DNA from: Actinopolymorpha singaporensis
GTDB lineage: Bacteria; Actinomycetota; Actinomycetes; Propionibacteriales; Actinopolymorphaceae
Length of the DNA: 64,000 nt
NCBI RefSeq assembly: GCF_900104745.1
Contig: NZ_LT629732.1
Coordinates: 1,612,001 to 1,676,000, forward strand
Direction: 5' to 3'
A program made the translations under genes and the position numbers. The stretch's first letter is position 1. Every line of letters begins with the position of its first letter. The notes under the pieces were generated by a model. That model was not told the DNA's origin, did no database searches, and saw nothing but the letters and a program-made list of their open reading frames with translations. Shown here in pieces: positions 9,507 to 18,864 of the stretch.

Positions 9507-9541
9507 GCACATGGACCCGCTTTGGTCATGTGCCTTTTCCT
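9507..9541 (+). terminator. Intrinsic terminator of the siderophore operon
   Basis: Two bases after the stop of the reductase gene, GCACATGGACC (9507-9517) pairs with GGTCATGTGC (9524-9533) around a CGCTTT loop, 10 base pairs with one bulged G. CTTTTCCT follows. It lies between convergent genes and is one of the few classical stem-plus-T-run terminators in this window. Confidence 0.8.
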
Positions 9542-9605
9542 CTACAGGCGTTCGGCTACGCCCGGCTGCGCCCGGCCGGTCGTGGCGGCCCCGCCTCAGA
9601 TGCGC

Positions 9606-10292
9606 TCAGTCCTTCGGGCCGTAGAGCGCGGCGACCTCCTGGGAGCTGACCCACCGGCTGTAGGTGGGCGCCTGCGGCCAGCCGTCCGGGGAGTCCTGCC
9701 AGTCTTCCTGCCGGCCGTACGGCAGCAGGTCGATGAGCCCGAAGACGTGGCTGAGCTGCTCGGTGCCCCGGCCGTTGGTGTGCCAGGTGCGGTAGACCGT
9801 GTCTCCGTCGCGCAAGAACACGTTGACAGCGAACCCGCCGCCGGCCGGCGCGTCGACGTCCGCACCGAACGAGCTGTTCGCGGTGGAGTACCACGTCATC
9901 TGGTTGCCGACGCGTCGCTTGTAGGCGAGCGCCTCGTCGATCGGGCCCTGGGTGACGACGACGAACCGGGCGTCGTAGTGGTCCAGGAAGTCCAGCCGGG
10001 TGAACTGCGAGGTGAAGCCGGTGCAGCCGGGACACTGCCACTCCTCGCCCGGGAACCACATGTGGTTGTAGACGATCAGCTGCGACTTGCCGTCGAAGAC
10101 GTCGGCGAGCCTGACCGGCCCCTCCTCGCCCTCGAGGGTGTAGTCGGGCATCCGGACCGCCGGCATGTGGCGGCGCTGCGCGGCGATCGCGTCGAGCTCT
10201 CGGGTCGCTGCCTTCTCCCGGGCGCGCAGCTCGTCGAGGTGACGCTGCCAGGTCTCGGCGTCGACGATCTTCGGTAGTGCGGTCGCTGTCAT
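9606..10292 (-). CDS. DUF899 family thioredoxin-like protein
   Basis: 228 residues. The DUF899 signature is clear: an N-terminal helix with LDELRAREKAATRELD, the strand EGEEGPVRLADVFDGKSQL and the Cys motif PGEEWQCPGCTGF within a thioredoxin-like fold, followed by WYSTANSSFGAD. The family is often called dithiol-disulfide isomerase-like but its reaction is unproven. The start at 10292 has GGGGAG on its own strand just upstream; further 5' extensions lack it. It is convergent with the siderophore operon and divergent from the SWIM gene. Confidence 0.93.
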   Translation of the reverse strand: MTATALPKIVDAETWQRHLDELRAREKAATRELDAIAAQRRHMPAVRMPDYTLEGEEGPVRLADVFDGKSQLIVYNHMWFPGEEWQCPGCTGFTSQFTRLDFLDHYDARFVVVTQGPIDEALAYKRRVGNQMTWYSTANSSFGADVDAPAGGGFAVNVFLRDGDTVYRTWHTNGRGTEQLSHVFGLIDLLPYGRQEDWQDSPDGWPQAPTYSRWVSSQEVAALYGPKD

Positions 10293-10585
10293 GGGCTCCC
10301 CAACGATCTCGTTCGTGTCCACGTCCTGTGGCTCGGGGTGTAGACCTGGTCCGTTTCCCGAACTCATCGGCGCCCGCGGAAATCTCCCGAACCCGGCCGC
10401 CGCGGCGGTGATGATCGTGCGGATCTTCTCGCGCCAAGCTGCACGAAACGTACCCAGCAAGTAAGTTTCGTGGCCCTTGGCCGCGCGGGTCGAGAGTCCG
10501 CGTCGTCCCTGTGAGTATCTGATTCGCTACTTTTTGTGCCACCTGGTCGTCGGCGTCTGGCTACCGCGTGGCATGATCAGCCGGC

Positions 10586-12367
10586 ATGGTGGCGATCTCG
10601 GTGAGTGAACCGATGGTCAGCGCAGCGGCCGACCCCGGGTCGTTGCAGCGTGGCCGGGACTACTACCTGGCCGGCCGGGTTCGAGAGCTGAGGGTCGACG
10701 GGTCGGCCGTGTCCGCGATCGTCGACGGCGGGCGCGCCTACCGCGTACGGCTCGACCTGACGCCGCTCGGCCTGGAAGGCCGGTGCAACTGCCCGTACGG
10801 CGCCGAGGGCTTCTTCTGCAAACACTGCGTCGCGTCGGCGCTGGCCTGGCTGGACAGCGCAGACGCTCCACTCGAAGCCTCAACCGTGAGCAAGGGAAAG
10901 CGCGGTCGGAACAAGAGCGCCGGCAAGGCGGCCGGCAAGGGCGCGAGCGACGCGACGAGCAGGAGCGGACGCGACCGCCGGCTGCGAAACTTCCTGCTTC
11001 GCCAGGAGATCCCGTGGCTGGTCGCGGAGTTGCTGCGGGTCGCGGGCGACGACCCGTTGTTGCGTGCGCGGTTGGAGGTGGCCGCCGGCGTCGACGCAGG
11101 TGAGGCGTTCGACGACCGGCACCTTCGCAGCCGGCTGGAGCAGGCGTTCGACGTCGGCTACTTCGTCGACTACCGCGAGGCCGGGGCGTACTTCCGGGGC
11201 GTCGACGAGGCACTGACCGAGGTGGCCAAGCTGACCGGGGAGGGCTTCCCGGACGCCGCGAGGGAGCTGGCGGCGTACGCACTGGATCTTCTGGAGTCGG
11301 TCGCCGACCGGATCGACGACTCCGACGGCGGGCTACGGGGGGCCATCGAGCGGGCTGAGGAGATCCATCTCGACGCCTGCTCGGCGTCCGCGCCTGACCC
11401 GGTGCGACTCGCGGAGTTCCTCGCCGAACGCGCTCTTCGCAGCGAGTACGAAGTGTTCCTCACCGCCGTTCCCGACTACGTTTCGGTGCTCGGGCCCGCC
11501 GGGATGGCGCGATACCGCGAACTCGTCGAGCATGCGTGGAACGCCCTGCCGGCCAGGCGATCCGGCCACTACGACACCTGCAGATTCACCGCCACCTTTC
11601 TGATGGAACGCCTCGCCGAGTGCGAGGGCGGAACCGACGCGCTGGTGGAAGTGCTGTCACGGGACGTCGCCAGTGCGTACGACGTTCTCCGGATCGCCCA
11701 ACGGCTGCGCGACGACAGCCGGTACGCGGAGGCCCTGGAGTGGCTCGAGCGCGGCCTGTCGGACTTCCAGCCGGATCCCCGGCTGCGCACCCTGGCCGCC
11801 GAATGCCACGTACGCACAGGTGATCGGGGCAAGGCGCAGGAACTGCTGTGGGACAACTTCGCGGAGAGTCCCAGCCTGGAGGCGTACATCGCCCTGCGCA
11901 AGGTGGCCGGGAAGAAGGCGTTCGCCCGCTGGCGTGACCGTGCGCTGGGCGTACTGCGTGACCAGCCGGCTGCCGGGCAACGCACCGACCTCCCGCCGTT
12001 CTCCATCGGCTACGGGCATTCGACGCTCGTGGAAGTGCTGCTGTGGGAGCGCGACGTCGACGGTGCATGGGCCGCGGCGGCTGCCGGCGGTTGCCGGGTC
12101 GAACTCTGGCTCCAGCTTGCCCGGGCCCGCGCCGACGCCCATCCCGACGACGCGATCGTGGTCCTGCGGGCTGCCGCGGACCTCGAGATCGAGAAGAAGG
12201 ACCGGCGTTCGTACCACCAGGCGGCCGGTCTCCTGGCGGAGGCGCGAACTCTGGCGCAGCGCTGCGGTTGCCTGAAGGGGTTCGACGCCCACCTGCTCGA
12301 CCTGAGAACGACCCACAAGCCCAAGCGCGCGCTTCGCGAGGAACTCGACCGCGCCGGGTTGCCCTGA
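10586..12367 (+). CDS. SWIM zinc-finger protein
   Basis: 593 residues. Near residues 65-85 is CNCPYGAEGFFCKHCVA, the CxC...CxHC pattern of a SWIM zinc finger, preceded by the usual strand region (DYYLAGRVRELRVDG). A Lys/Gly/Ser-rich linker (about 100-130) leads to a long alpha-helical region with TPR-like helix pairs, for example SRYAEALEWLERGLSDFQPDPRLRTLAAECHVRTGD cut into two repeats. SWIM proteins bind DNA or partner proteins; the actinobacterial members with this layout have no assigned role. It stands alone, with 293 bases of divergent intergenic DNA before it and only 12 bases to the convergent regulator. Confidence 0.9.
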   Translation: MVAISVSEPMVSAAADPGSLQRGRDYYLAGRVRELRVDGSAVSAIVDGGRAYRVRLDLTPLGLEGRCNCPYGAEGFFCKHCVASALAWLDSADAPLEASTVSKGKRGRNKSAGKAAGKGASDATSRSGRDRRLRNFLLRQEIPWLVAELLRVAGDDPLLRARLEVAAGVDAGEAFDDRHLRSRLEQAFDVGYFVDYREAGAYFRGVDEALTEVAKLTGEGFPDAARELAAYALDLLESVADRIDDSDGGLRGAIERAEEIHLDACSASAPDPVRLAEFLAERALRSEYEVFLTAVPDYVSVLGPAGMARYRELVEHAWNALPARRSGHYDTCRFTATFLMERLAECEGGTDALVEVLSRDVASAYDVLRIAQRLRDDSRYAEALEWLERGLSDFQPDPRLRTLAAECHVRTGDRGKAQELLWDNFAESPSLEAYIALRKVAGKKAFARWRDRALGVLRDQPAAGQRTDLPPFSIGYGHSTLVEVLLWERDVDGAWAAAAAGGCRVELWLQLARARADAHPDDAIVVLRAAADLEIEKKDRRSYHQAAGLLAEARTLAQRCGCLKGFDAHLLDLRTTHKPKRALREELDRAGLP

Positions 12368-12379
12368 CTTACAAGCTAC

Positions 12380-13276
12380 CTACTTCACTTCCTCTACAGG
12401 GTTCTGAGTCGACGTGGGGTGGGTGGCCGCCCAGCTGGCGAGCAGCCTGAGCCGGTCATCGGAGGTGGATCCGGGCTCGGCGGTGTAGATCGTCATGTCG
12501 AGCACCTCGTTCTCCGATGCCGACACGGCCATGGAGTGGTAGGTGATCTCGACCAGGCCGACGTCGGAGTGGGCGAACTGCTTGACGCCGCTGTAGTGGA
12601 TGCGCACGTTGTGGGCCGCCCACCGGGCGCGGAACTCCGCACTGACGGTGGAGAATTCGCCGACGAGCCCGCGCAGTGCCTTGTCGTACGGATGACGGCC
12701 GGCTTCGGAGCGCAGCAGGGCGACGGTGATGTTGGCCGCGCGTTCCCAGTCCGGATAGAAGTCGTGGGCCCTCGGGTCCAGGAACTGGAACCGCGCGATG
12801 TTGACCTGGCCGCGCTCGTCGGTGGTGTCGCTGTCGAACATCGGTGCGTGCAGCGCCCGGCCGAGCGGGTTGATGGCGAGGATGGCCATCCGTCCGTTGC
12901 GGACGAATGCCGCCGAACCCGTCATCGAGTCGAGCATCCACTGGACCGCCGGGCGGACCCGGGCCCTGGTCCGTCGCGGTGGCGTACGGGAGGGCTTCGC
13001 GGCCCGGGCCAGGTCGAAGAGGTAGACGCGTTCGGCCTCGTCGAGTTGAAGCGCCCGGGCGACCGCGTCCAGGACGTCCTCGGAGACGCCGCTGATGTGG
13101 CCCTTCTCCAGCCGGGTGTACCACTCCGTACTCACTCCCGCGAGGACCGCGACCTCCTCGCGCCGCAGGCCGGGCACCCGGCGGCGTCCGGTTCCGGAGG
13201 GCAGCCCGACTCGCTCCGGGCTGAGCCGGGCACGCCGGGTGGCGAGGAAGTCACGGATGTCGGAGCGGTTGTCCAC
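12380..13276 (-). CDS. XRE-type helix-turn-helix regulator with MmyB-like ligand domain
   Basis: 298 residues. Residues 1-80 form an XRE HTH (VPGLRREEVAVLAGVSTEWYTRLEKG, quoted here as two adjoining pieces LRREEVAVLAGVS and TEWYTRLEKG), and the rest is the MmyB-like PAS-related ligand domain ending in LGLVEITYHSM-like strands. Such regulators usually sit divergent from an oxidoreductase gene, as here with the alcohol dehydrogenase at 13469, 192 bases away, and are taken to repress it. The start is GTG 13276, preceded by GGGGGC; a much longer frame upstream is antisense to the dehydrogenase. Confidence 0.92.
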   Translation of the reverse strand: MDNRSDIRDFLATRRARLSPERVGLPSGTGRRRVPGLRREEVAVLAGVSTEWYTRLEKGHISGVSEDVLDAVARALQLDEAERVYLFDLARAAKPSRTPPRRTRARVRPAVQWMLDSMTGSAAFVRNGRMAILAINPLGRALHAPMFDSDTTDERGQVNIARFQFLDPRAHDFYPDWERAANITVALLRSEAGRHPYDKALRGLVGEFSTVSAEFRARWAAHNVRIHYSGVKQFAHSDVGLVEITYHSMAVSASENEVLDMTIYTAEPGSTSDDRLRLLASWAATHPTSTQNPVEEVK

Positions 13277-13468
13277 GCCCCCACGGTACGACCGCCACCC
13301 TCGGGTTCGCTGTCGCCAAAGGGGTCGAGCTTCTACCCCCGCAAACGCGACCTCCCGCCCGCGCGCCTGCCGCGCTTTCATGGGAGACGGTCGGCCGGGT
13401 GAGGAGCCGGGCCGCCGACAGCACCGCATCACCGGTGCCATCGCCCCAACCCCGTGAGGAAGTCCGAT

Positions 13469-14491
13469 ATGCGAGGAGCAGTTCTGAACGCCCCTGGCGA
13501 CGTGAGCGTCGTGGACCGGGACCAGCCCACGATCGTCGAGCCCACCGACGCGATCATTCGGCTGTCCACCGCCTGTGTGTGCGGCTCGGACCTGTGGCCC
13601 TACCGCGGGATCGAGACCGTCGACGGCCCAGTCCCGATGGGACACGAGTACGTCGGCGTCGTGCAGGAGGTGGGTGAGCAGGTCACCACGGTCCGGCCGG
13701 GGCAGTTCGTCGTCGGCTCGTTCTTCGCCAGCGACAACACGTGCGAGAACTGCCGGGCCGGCTACCAGACCTCCTGCGTCAACCGGGTGCCGATGGGTGC
13801 GCTCGGTACGCAGGCGGAGTACCTCCGCGTCCCCCTCGCTGACGGCACCCTGGTCACGACCCCCGATCAGCCCGCCGCCGACCTGATTCCGAGCCTGCTG
13901 GCCGCCTCCGACGTGCTCGGCACCGGATGGTTCGGCGCAGTCGCCGCGCAGGCGGGCCCCGGCCGGACGGTCGCGGTCGTGGGTGACGGCGCGGTCGGCC
14001 TGCTCGGCGTACTCGCCGCCCGGCAGCTCGGCGCGGAACGGATCATCGCGATGAGCCGCCACAAGTCCCGCCAGAACCTCGCGCGTGAGTTCGGCGCCAC
14101 CGACATCGTGGCCGAGCGCGGTGACGAGGGTGTCGCCCGGATCAAGGAGTTGACCGGCGGTCTCGGCGCGCATTCGGTGATCGAGGCGGTCGGTACGCAG
14201 GAGTCGATGATGCAGGCGATCCGGGCCACCCGTCCGGGCGGGCACGTCGGTTACGTCGGCGTCTCCCACGACGTCGCGTTGCCGGGCGCGGAGCTGTTCT
14301 TCTCCCACGTGCACCTGCACGGCGGGCCGGCACCGGTTCGGCAGTACCTTCCCGAGCTGATCGACCTGATCTGGAAGCGGAAGCTCAACCCAGGCAGGGT
14401 TTTCGACCTGGAGCTGCCGCTGGAGAAGGCCGCCGAGGCGTATCAGGCGATGGACGAGCGGCGCGCGATCAAGGTGCTGCTCCGCCCATGA
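13469..14491 (+). CDS. Zinc-dependent medium-chain alcohol dehydrogenase
   Basis: 340 residues. It shows the catalytic zinc ligands in CVCGSD and MGHEYVG, the structural-zinc cysteines in TCENCRAGYQTSC, and the NAD(P) Rossmann stretch VAVVGDGAVGLLGVLAA. ATG 13469 is preferred to GTG 13454 because GAGGAAG lies 6 bases before it and MRGAVLNAPGDVSVV is the normal family start. Substrate is unknown; relatives include quinone- and formaldehyde-type dehydrogenases. It is probably cotranscribed with the overlapping MFS pseudogene and controlled by the divergent MmyB-like regulator. Confidence 0.94.
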   Translation: MRGAVLNAPGDVSVVDRDQPTIVEPTDAIIRLSTACVCGSDLWPYRGIETVDGPVPMGHEYVGVVQEVGEQVTTVRPGQFVVGSFFASDNTCENCRAGYQTSCVNRVPMGALGTQAEYLRVPLADGTLVTTPDQPAADLIPSLLAASDVLGTGWFGAVAAQAGPGRTVAVVGDGAVGLLGVLAARQLGAERIIAMSRHKSRQNLAREFGATDIVAERGDEGVARIKELTGGLGAHSVIEAVGTQESMMQAIRATRPGGHVGYVGVSHDVALPGAELFFSHVHLHGGPAPVRQYLPELIDLIWKRKLNPGRVFDLELPLEKAAEAYQAMDERRAIKVLLRP

Positions 14492-15691
14492 TGGTCGCCG
14501 TTCTGTGCCTGCTCACGGTCTTCGGGCCGATCTCGATGGACCTCTACCTGCCGGTGCTGCCCGCGCTCACCGACGATCTCGCAGCGAGTACGTCGGCCGC
14601 GCAGCTCACCGTCACGGCGTGCCTGCTCGGGCTCGCCGCCGGTCAGGTCGTCGCCGGTCCGCTCTCCGACCGGTTCGGGCGGCGACGGCCGCTGCTGGTG
14701 GGTCTGCTCGCGTACATCGTCGCCTCGGTCGGGTGCGCGGTGAGCCCGACCATCGAGGCGCTCGTGGCCGCGCGCCTGGTGCAGGGACTGGCCGGGGCGG
14801 TCGGCATCGTCATCGCCCAGGCGGCCGGCCGCGACCTGTACTCCGGCGCCCGGCTGCTCAGGTACTACAGCCGGCTCACGGTGCTCGCCGGACTGGCGGC
14901 CATCGTCGGTCCGGTCATCGGCGGGCAACTCGCCAAGCTGACCGACTGGCGCGGCGCCTTCGGGTTCCTCGCCGTGGTCGGTGGAGCCATCCTGGTCGCC
15001 AGCGCCGGCGTGGTGCGGGAGACGCTCCTGCCGGCCCGGCGACACTCGGGCGGCCTGGCCGAAAGCGGCCGGGTGTTCCGTCGGCTGCTGACGGACCGCG
15101 TCTTCCTGGGCGCCGTACTCCTCACCGGGTTCGTCAACGCCGCCCTCTTCGCCTACCTCAGCGGTGCGACGTTCGTGCTTCAGGGCATCTACGGGCTCTC
15201 ACCGCAGGCTCGCGTTCGGCCTCAATTCGCTGGGGTTCGTCACCTTCGGCTTCCTCGCCGGACGGATCTCGGCGCGATGGTCGGTTCGCGGCACCCTCGT
15301 CGTCGGCCAGGGGATGGTCGTGGCCGGGGCGAGCGGCGTGCTGGTCACGGCGGTCGCTCACCTGCCGCTGGCGGCGATCGTCCTCTCTCTGCTCACCATG
15401 GTCAGCGGGGTGGCCGTCACGACGCCGCCCGCCACGTCGCTGGCGCTGGAGAACTATCCCGACGTCGCCGGTTCGGCCTCCTCGCTGCTGGGCCTGGCAC
15501 GGTTCGCCCTGGGTGGCCTCACCGCACCACTCGTCGGCCTCGCCGGCGCCGGAACCGCCGTGCCGCTCGGGATCGTCGCGGTGGCCGCGGCCCTGCTGAG
15601 CTTCGTCGGCTACGCCCTGCTACACCGATCGGTCCCTGCGGCCAGGCAGCAGGAGCCGGAACGTCGGTCGGCGTGCCCGGTCTCCGCATGA
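14488..15691 (+). pseudogene. MFS drug transporter (Bcr/CflA type), frameshifted
   Basis: The start ATG overlaps the dehydrogenase stop by four bases. Frame 1 encodes helices 1 to about 7 of a Bcr/CflA-type exporter, with PISMDLYLPVLPAL and GPLSDRFGRRRPLLVG, up to GIYGLSPQ at about 15207. From there the family sequence continues in frame 2 (LAFGLNSLGFVTFGFLAG and four to five more helices) to a stop at 15691. The join leaves the loop about three residues short compared with homologues, so a deletion of about eight bases fits better than a single-base error. As written the protein is broken; a sequencing error cannot be excluded from one read of the sequence. Confidence 0.82.
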
Positions 15692-15773
15692 TCCGGCGAC
15701 GACGACGCACCGACCCTCGGCGTACGGGCGTGTCGTTGGGCTGCGGCGGATGGCAGACCATCGGCTGCGGGCA

Positions 15774-16380
15774 ATGACCGTGGAACCTCCGGTGGCGGTT
15801 CGGAGCTCGATGGCGTGACCGGCAGCCCGGGATTCTCACCACCATCGAGCGCTTCACGCCCGACGTCGTGGCTGTGCAGGAGGTGTGGAGCGCCGACGGT
15901 ACGACCCAGGCGCACGAACTCGCCGAGCAGCTCGGCCTCCACGCGACCTTCGCCGCGCCCTCGTATCCAGCGGCGCCCGACCCGCCGACCCGGCCCGACC
16001 ATGCCGGGGTGGAGCTGGGAGTCGCGCTGCTCAGCCGTTGGCCCATCGTGCAGCAGGAGGTGATCGCGATGCCCGCACGGCACCGTGCGTGGGATCCGGT
16101 CGTCCTCAGGGCCACGGTCGCGCATCCGGCGGGTCCGTTGCCGGTGCTGGTGGCCTGCGCCGCCGATGCCGTCACGTTGCCCTCGACGCACCCGTCGGCG
16201 CCGCTGGGGGCCGGGCCGGAGCTGGTCGACCAGCGAATCGACCACATCTTCTTCCGTCCCGGCCACGAGGACCAGCTCGTCGACGTCGAGTCCGCGGTCA
16301 TCGCGGGCGACGCTGTCGACGGGGTGTTCCCTTCCGACCACAAAGCGGTGGGCTGCGACTTCCGCTGGCGCGACCGCTGA
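15774..16380 (+). pseudogene. Endonuclease/exonuclease/phosphatase (EEP) family remnant
   Basis: Frame 1 from 15781 reads WNLRWRFGARWRDRQPG then VVAVQEVW, the start of an EEP domain, but its in-frame ATG is missing: the nearest ATG (15774) is one frame off, and a TGA precedes the Trp codon. The C-terminal part RIDHIFFRPG and FPSDHKAVG is also present. Between them, where homologues carry the catalytic GDFN and the second His/Asn region, only about 25 residues remain. Length from Trp to stop is 200 residues against about 260 in the family. It is most likely inactive. Confidence 0.75.
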
Positions 16381-16528
16381 GTGGAAGCAAGGACGCCACC
16401 CACGGGAGCGATGGCCGCCGGCCCGCTCGTAGCCACATATGGTCGTGATCGCGTTCCACCGCAGCGTTCGCCGCAGTGACTGTGGGACGCTGAGGGTTGT
16501 TGGTGACCGAACAACTGGAGGGGTCGTC

Positions 16529-17344
16529 ATGACCGCGACCGTCGGGCAGGGCCAGGTGCTCACAGACGCCGATGCGGAGTTCTTCTGGGAGCGGGGTTAC
16601 CTGCGGGTCCCTCAGGTGTTCAGCCCTGAGGAGACCGCCGAGCTGAAGCGGGAGCTGGACCGGCTGATCGTCGAGTGGGCCAACCGCGACTCGGAGTGGA
16701 CCGGGCCGTGGCGGCAGGCGTACATGGACGAGGAGACCGAACGGGCGGGCAAGTTCGCCGGCATGCACGATCTGCAGTACTACTCGGCCCCCTGGCTGCG
16801 GGCGATCTCCAACCCGAGGCTGGTGGCGGTACTGTCGAAGCTGCTGGGGCCCGACGTGGAGTTCCACCACACGACGATGCACGTGAAGGTGCCCGAGACG
16901 GGGATGCCGTTCCCGATGCACCAGGACCACCCGTTCTACAAGCACGACGACGGCAGGTTCATCGACGTACTTCTGCACCTGGACGACACCAACAGCGAGA
17001 ACGGCGAGATCCGTTTCCTGGAGGGCTCGCATCAGGGCGGGGCGCTGGAGCACATCACCGAGACCGAGGAAGGTCCGTGCTCGCCGCACCTGCCGATGGA
17101 CAAGTACCGCCTGGCCGACACGGTGCCGGTGCCGGCGAACGCCGGTGACGTCGTACTCATGACGATCAACACCGTGCACGGGTCCGACATCAACCGCTCG
17201 TCGAAGCCTCGACGCCTGGTGCGCATGGGCTACCGCCACCCGCACAACCGCCAGACCGCGGGGCAGTCCCTCGGACGCCCGGGTCTCATGGTCGCGGGGA
17301 ACAGGGAGCGGCGCGAGGGGGACCAGGCGTTCCCGACCGAGTGA
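16529..17344 (+). CDS. Phytanoyl-CoA dioxygenase (PhyH) family protein
   Basis: 271 residues. It has the Fe(II)/2-oxoglutarate double-stranded beta-helix: the metal pair HQD in FPMHQDHPFY, a distal His in NTVHGSDINRSS and the 2-oxoglutarate-binding Arg in RRLVRMGYR. Members hydroxylate phytanoyl-CoA, small metabolites or antibiotic precursors; the substrate here is not evident. ATG 16529 is chosen because TGGAGGGG lies 6 bases before it and the upstream extension has no similarity to the fold. It stands alone with no partner that names a pathway. Confidence 0.93.
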   Translation: MTATVGQGQVLTDADAEFFWERGYLRVPQVFSPEETAELKRELDRLIVEWANRDSEWTGPWRQAYMDEETERAGKFAGMHDLQYYSAPWLRAISNPRLVAVLSKLLGPDVEFHHTTMHVKVPETGMPFPMHQDHPFYKHDDGRFIDVLLHLDDTNSENGEIRFLEGSHQGGALEHITETEEGPCSPHLPMDKYRLADTVPVPANAGDVVLMTINTVHGSDINRSSKPRRLVRMGYRHPHNRQTAGQSLGRPGLMVAGNRERREGDQAFPTE

Positions 17345-17455
17345 GCCGGGCGCCTCGGGCCTGCGGGGCGTGCGTCACATCGGCGAATCCCTCACCCGGC
17401 GACGTGAGCCGGTGTGCTGGACAGATCTCGGCGATCGGTGGTAGCTGAAGTACGC

Positions 17456-17752
17456 ATGAGCTACTTCCTCTACAGGTTCGTGCCCCGGCCGGACTTCCCT
17501 TCCACCATGACCGAGGCCGAGGTGGCGGTCATGCGCGAACACGTCGCCTACTGGCAGGCCCTCGCGGACAAGGGCACCGCGGTGGCGTTCGGACCGGTCG
17601 CGGACCCGGCCGGCTTCTGGGGGGTCGCCGTCGTCGAGGCGGAGACCCCCGAACAGGTACAGGCCATCCGTTCGGCCGACCCGGCCGTCGTGGCCGGCCT
17701 GGGCCCGGTCGACGTCTACCCGATGCCGGACGCGATCACGCGTCGCTCGTGA
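17456..17752 (+). CDS. YciI family protein
   Basis: 98 residues. It begins MSYFLYRFVPRPDF and contains MREHVAYWQALADKG and FGPVADPAGFWGVAVVE, the ferredoxin-like fold of YciI/YCII. Small YciI domains are of uncertain function, with an Asp/His pair proposed as active site. The ORF is followed 41 bases later by an ECF sigma factor, a partnership seen in several actinobacterial ECF groups. Only a weak GAAG precedes the start. Confidence 0.85.
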   Translation: MSYFLYRFVPRPDFPSTMTEAEVAVMREHVAYWQALADKGTAVAFGPVADPAGFWGVAVVEAETPEQVQAIRSADPAVVAGLGPVDVYPMPDAITRRS

Positions 17753-17793
17753 CCCCTCGTGCGATCACCCCCAGCGGAGACGTGGCCTGACCG

Positions 17794-18807
17794 ATGAGCT
17801 CAGCCGAGCCGCTGGACCTTCACGACGAGTCCGCGTTCGCCGCGCTCTTCGAACGCCATCGCGGTGAGCTGCAGGTGCACTGCTACCGCATGCTCGGCTC
17901 GCTCGAGGACGCCGAGGACCTGGTACAGGAGACCTTCCTGCGCGCCTGGCGAAGCCGGGAGACCTTCGGTGCCGACGGGCGCTTCTCGTTTCGGGCGTGG
18001 CTCTACCGGATCGCGACGAACGCGTGTCTGGACGAGCTCCGCTCTCGTTCCCGGCGGGTGCTGCCACCTGACGTCGCGCCTGCCGCGGATCCGACGGTCC
18101 CGCTGTCCCCACCGGCGGACCTGCCGTGGATCCAGCCGTACCCCGACCGGCTGCTCGACCAGGTGACGGCGCCTGAGGAGGAACCGGGCGCGGTCGTGGT
18201 CGCCCGGGAGACCATCGAGCTCGCCTTCATCACCGCGATCCAGCACCTGCCGCCCCGCCAACGGGCAGCGCTCATCCTCCGCGACGTCCTCGGCTGGTCC
18301 GCCAAGGAGACCGCGTCGCTCCTCGAGACCACCGTCGCGTCGGCGAACAGCGCCGTGCAGCGTGCTCGGGGCACAGTTCGGCAGCACCTCGGAGAGCGGA
18401 CGACCTGGCGTAGGAGGTCGGAGCCGACGCCTGAGGAGCGTGAGCTGCTACGCCGCTACGTCGAGGCGCACGAGAGCGCGGACGCCGACGCACTCGCGGC
18501 GCTGCTGCGCGAGGACGCACGTCTGACGATGCCGCCGCATCCGACGTGGTACGAGGGGCGCGCCGCGATCATGGTCGCGGCTGCTCCGGCGTTCGACCCG
18601 GCGTTCGGCACCCTGCGGAGTGTGCCCGTCCGGGCGAACCGCCAGCCGGGCGCCGCCCACTACCTACGGGCATCGGGGGAGACGGAGTTCAGGCCGCTGG
18701 CGATCGACGTGCTGCGGGTGGAGGACGGACGGGTTGCCGAGATCACTTCCTTCGACGGTTCGGCGTACTTCGTGATGTTCGGGCTCCCGCTGACACTGGA
18801 CCGATGA
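17794..18807 (+). CDS. ECF RNA polymerase sigma factor, SigG/SigX5-like, with SnoaL-like C-terminal domain
   Basis: 337 residues. Region 2 (residues about 12-80) has FERHRGELQVHCYRMLGS and EDAEDLVQETFLRAWRS; region 4 (about 140-195) has LPPRQRAALILRDVLGWS and the recognition helix. From about 215 on, RYVEAHESADADALAALL starts a SnoaL/NTF2-like domain typical of the SigX5/SigG group, where this domain replaces a separate anti-sigma factor as regulator. No anti-sigma gene is adjacent. It lies between the YciI gene (41 bases before) and a DHFR-fold gene (57 bases after), likely one unit. Confidence 0.95.
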   Translation: MSSAEPLDLHDESAFAALFERHRGELQVHCYRMLGSLEDAEDLVQETFLRAWRSRETFGADGRFSFRAWLYRIATNACLDELRSRSRRVLPPDVAPAADPTVPLSPPADLPWIQPYPDRLLDQVTAPEEEPGAVVVARETIELAFITAIQHLPPRQRAALILRDVLGWSAKETASLLETTVASANSAVQRARGTVRQHLGERTTWRRRSEPTPEERELLRRYVEAHESADADALAALLREDARLTMPPHPTWYEGRAAIMVAAAPAFDPAFGTLRSVPVRANRQPGAAHYLRASGETEFRPLAIDVLRVEDGRVAEITSFDGSAYFVMFGLPLTLDR

Positions 18808-18864
18808 GTTTCTCGCGGGCGCTCGTTGTAGAGGGAGAAGACCCCCTACGCGAAGGAGCAACCG

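Noticed and set aside
14488-15691. Programmed frameshift in the MFS gene
   Set aside because: No slippery heptamer or stimulatory hairpin at 15200-15215, and residues appear to be missing at the join.
9537-17476. Twelve-base TTCCTCTACAGG found at 9537, 12389 and 17465
   Set aside because: Two of the copies fall inside coding sequence of unrelated genes and the flanks do not match, so it is probably chance.
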